This document shows positions 60,979 to 61,633 of a DNA stretch of 61,633 nt, piece after piece. Numbering within the stretch: the first letter of the stretch is position 1; each line of letters begins with the position of its first letter. The notes beneath the pieces are model-generated. The model did not search any database and was not told where the DNA came from. It was given only the letters and a program-made list of their open reading frames with translations. The translations under genes were made by a program, and so were the position numbers. The stretch comes from an uncultured Pelagibacteraceae bacterium (GTDB lineage: Bacteria > Pseudomonadota > Alphaproteobacteria > Pelagibacterales > Pelagibacteraceae): contig CACOSU010000006.1 of NCBI GenBank assembly GCA_902629935.1, forward strand, positions 1 to 61,633. The letters are read 5' to 3'.

Positions 60979-61633
60979 ATGATTATACTTACAATATTTT
61001 TTTTTATAACTGCAATATTATATTCTAGCATTGGTTTTGGGGGTGGATCTACTTACCTTGCCTTAATGTTAATGTGGGATATTCCCTTTTATATTTTTCC
61101 AATTATAGCTCTAATTTGTAATGTAATTGTAGTGTCTGGAAATTCTATAAATTTTCTTAAATCAGGAAACATTAATATAAAACTACTCTGGCCATATTTA
61201 ATTGGCTCAATTCCATTTGCTTTTATTGGAGGATCTATCTCTTTAAACAAACCATTATTTGAGATTATATTATTTTTTGTTCTATTTATTGCTGGCATAT
61301 TCCTATTATTAGAGAGTAAATATTATGAAAAAAAGGTTACCAAATTTAATTCAATTAAAAGATATTTATCCTTTTCAGCTGGTTCTGCTATAGGTTTTGT
61401 ATCAGGAATAGTGGGTATTGGTGGTGGTATATTTTTAAGCCCTCTTTTATTTTTAATGAAAGCTGGACTTCCAAAACATATTACTAGTACGGCTTCATTA
61501 TTTATTTTAATAAATTCTATTTTTGGAATTATGGGCCACTTAACAAAAAAGCAAGTTTCTAGTGAAATATTAGATTTTTGGCCATTATTTCTTGTAGTAT
61601 TTTTTGGAGGTCAAATTGGCAGCTTTATGAATA
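60979..61633 (+). CDS. TauE/SafE-family membrane transporter, cut by the window end
   Basis: A reading frame from ATG at 60979 that runs open to the window edge with no stop, so the C-terminus is missing (about 218 residues visible). It has the two Gly-rich repeats of the family: YSSIGFGGGSTYLALMLMW and GFVSGIVGIGGGIFLSPLLF. It probably exports a small anion such as sulfite or a sulfonate. It differs clearly from the TauE/SafE gene at 15405. Divergent from moaB by 16 bp. Confidence 0.88.
   Translation, partial: MIILTIFFFITAILYSSIGFGGGSTYLALMLMWDIPFYIFPIIALICNVIVVSGNSINFLKSGNINIKLLWPYLIGSIPFAFIGGSISLNKPLFEIILFFVLFIAGIFLLLESKYYEKKVTKFNSIKRYLSFSAGSAIGFVSGIVGIGGGIFLSPLLFLMKAGLPKHITSTASLFILINSIFGIMGHLTKKQVSSEILDFWPLFLVVFFGGQIGSFMN

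Noticed and set aside
1-61633. CRISPR arrays, insertion sequences, prophage, tRNA or rRNA genes
   Set aside because: Read through the gaps and gene set and saw no repeat-spacer pattern, transposase, integrase, capsid gene or tRNA-like cloverleaf; no covariance search could be run.

Overview
This window reads like a piece of a streamlined, very AT-rich marine alphaproteobacterial genome, most likely SAR11 (Pelagibacterales). That is an inference from several signs: short intergenic gaps, many 1-20 bp gene overlaps, an A/T-biased codon style, a sodium:solute symporter behind a TPP riboswitch (the layout described for the SAR11 pyrimidine transporter ThiV), a stand-alone isocitrate lyase, and periplasmic-binding-protein transporters as the dominant uptake systems. 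I see no rRNA, tRNA, insertion sequence, prophage or CRISPR array.

Layout. 1-2800 is the edge of a surface-polysaccharide region: a glycosyltransferase-like fragment, a cupin epimerase-like gene, and the CDP-glucose pair rfbG/rfbF. 2877-16343 is mostly housekeeping: peroxiredoxin, AmtB, HU, RseP, YajQ, a DEAD-box-type helicase with a DETD motif, YedK, TesA divergent from YbbA-YbbP, a small beta-carbonic-anhydrase-like protein, a SOUL protein and TauE/SafE. 16347-19641 holds an ScfR/RamB-like regulator with a duplicated helix-turn-helix, facing isocitrate lyase across an array of six TTGTAAATT-like half-sites. 19699-24205 holds an ABC exporter, a thioredoxin-like protein, thiV with its riboswitch, and a secreted pentapeptide-repeat protein.

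24319-54201 is a 30-kb carbohydrate island. Its left part (tctC-tctB-tctA-SDR-ROK-SDR-galM, divergent from pdxA2-like and a rhamnonate-dehydratase-like enolase) plus an aldehyde dehydrogenase and an HpcH/HpaI aldolase looks like uptake and oxidative breakdown of a sugar or sugar acid. IolD, two Gfo/Idh/MocA oxidoreductases and an AP-endonuclease-2-fold isomerase are interleaved with these. Next comes a MalEFGK/Glp-type ABC transporter with two ATPases and a tiny membrane protein, joined to dihydroxyacetone-kinase subunits DhaL and DhaK. The right part has iolE and iolG back to back and an IbpA-IatP-IatA-like inositol transporter. IolB, IolC and IolJ are not in the window. Each of the three solute-binding-protein genes is followed by a terminator hairpin before its membrane genes; in the tct operon the hairpin lies inside the tctB reading frame.

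54274-61633 has a PhyH-type dioxygenase, a TPR protein with a possible zinc site, a moaA-moaC-moaD-moaE-msrP-msrQ-DUF1244 operon that joins molybdopterin synthesis to a Mo enzyme, moaB on the other strand, and a TauE/SafE gene cut by the window end.

The signals I rate highest are the regulator with two HTH domains facing a matching array of paired direct repeats, the terminator hidden inside tctB, the overlapping divergent start codons at tesA/ybbA, and the TPR protein with an unassigned C-terminal domain.
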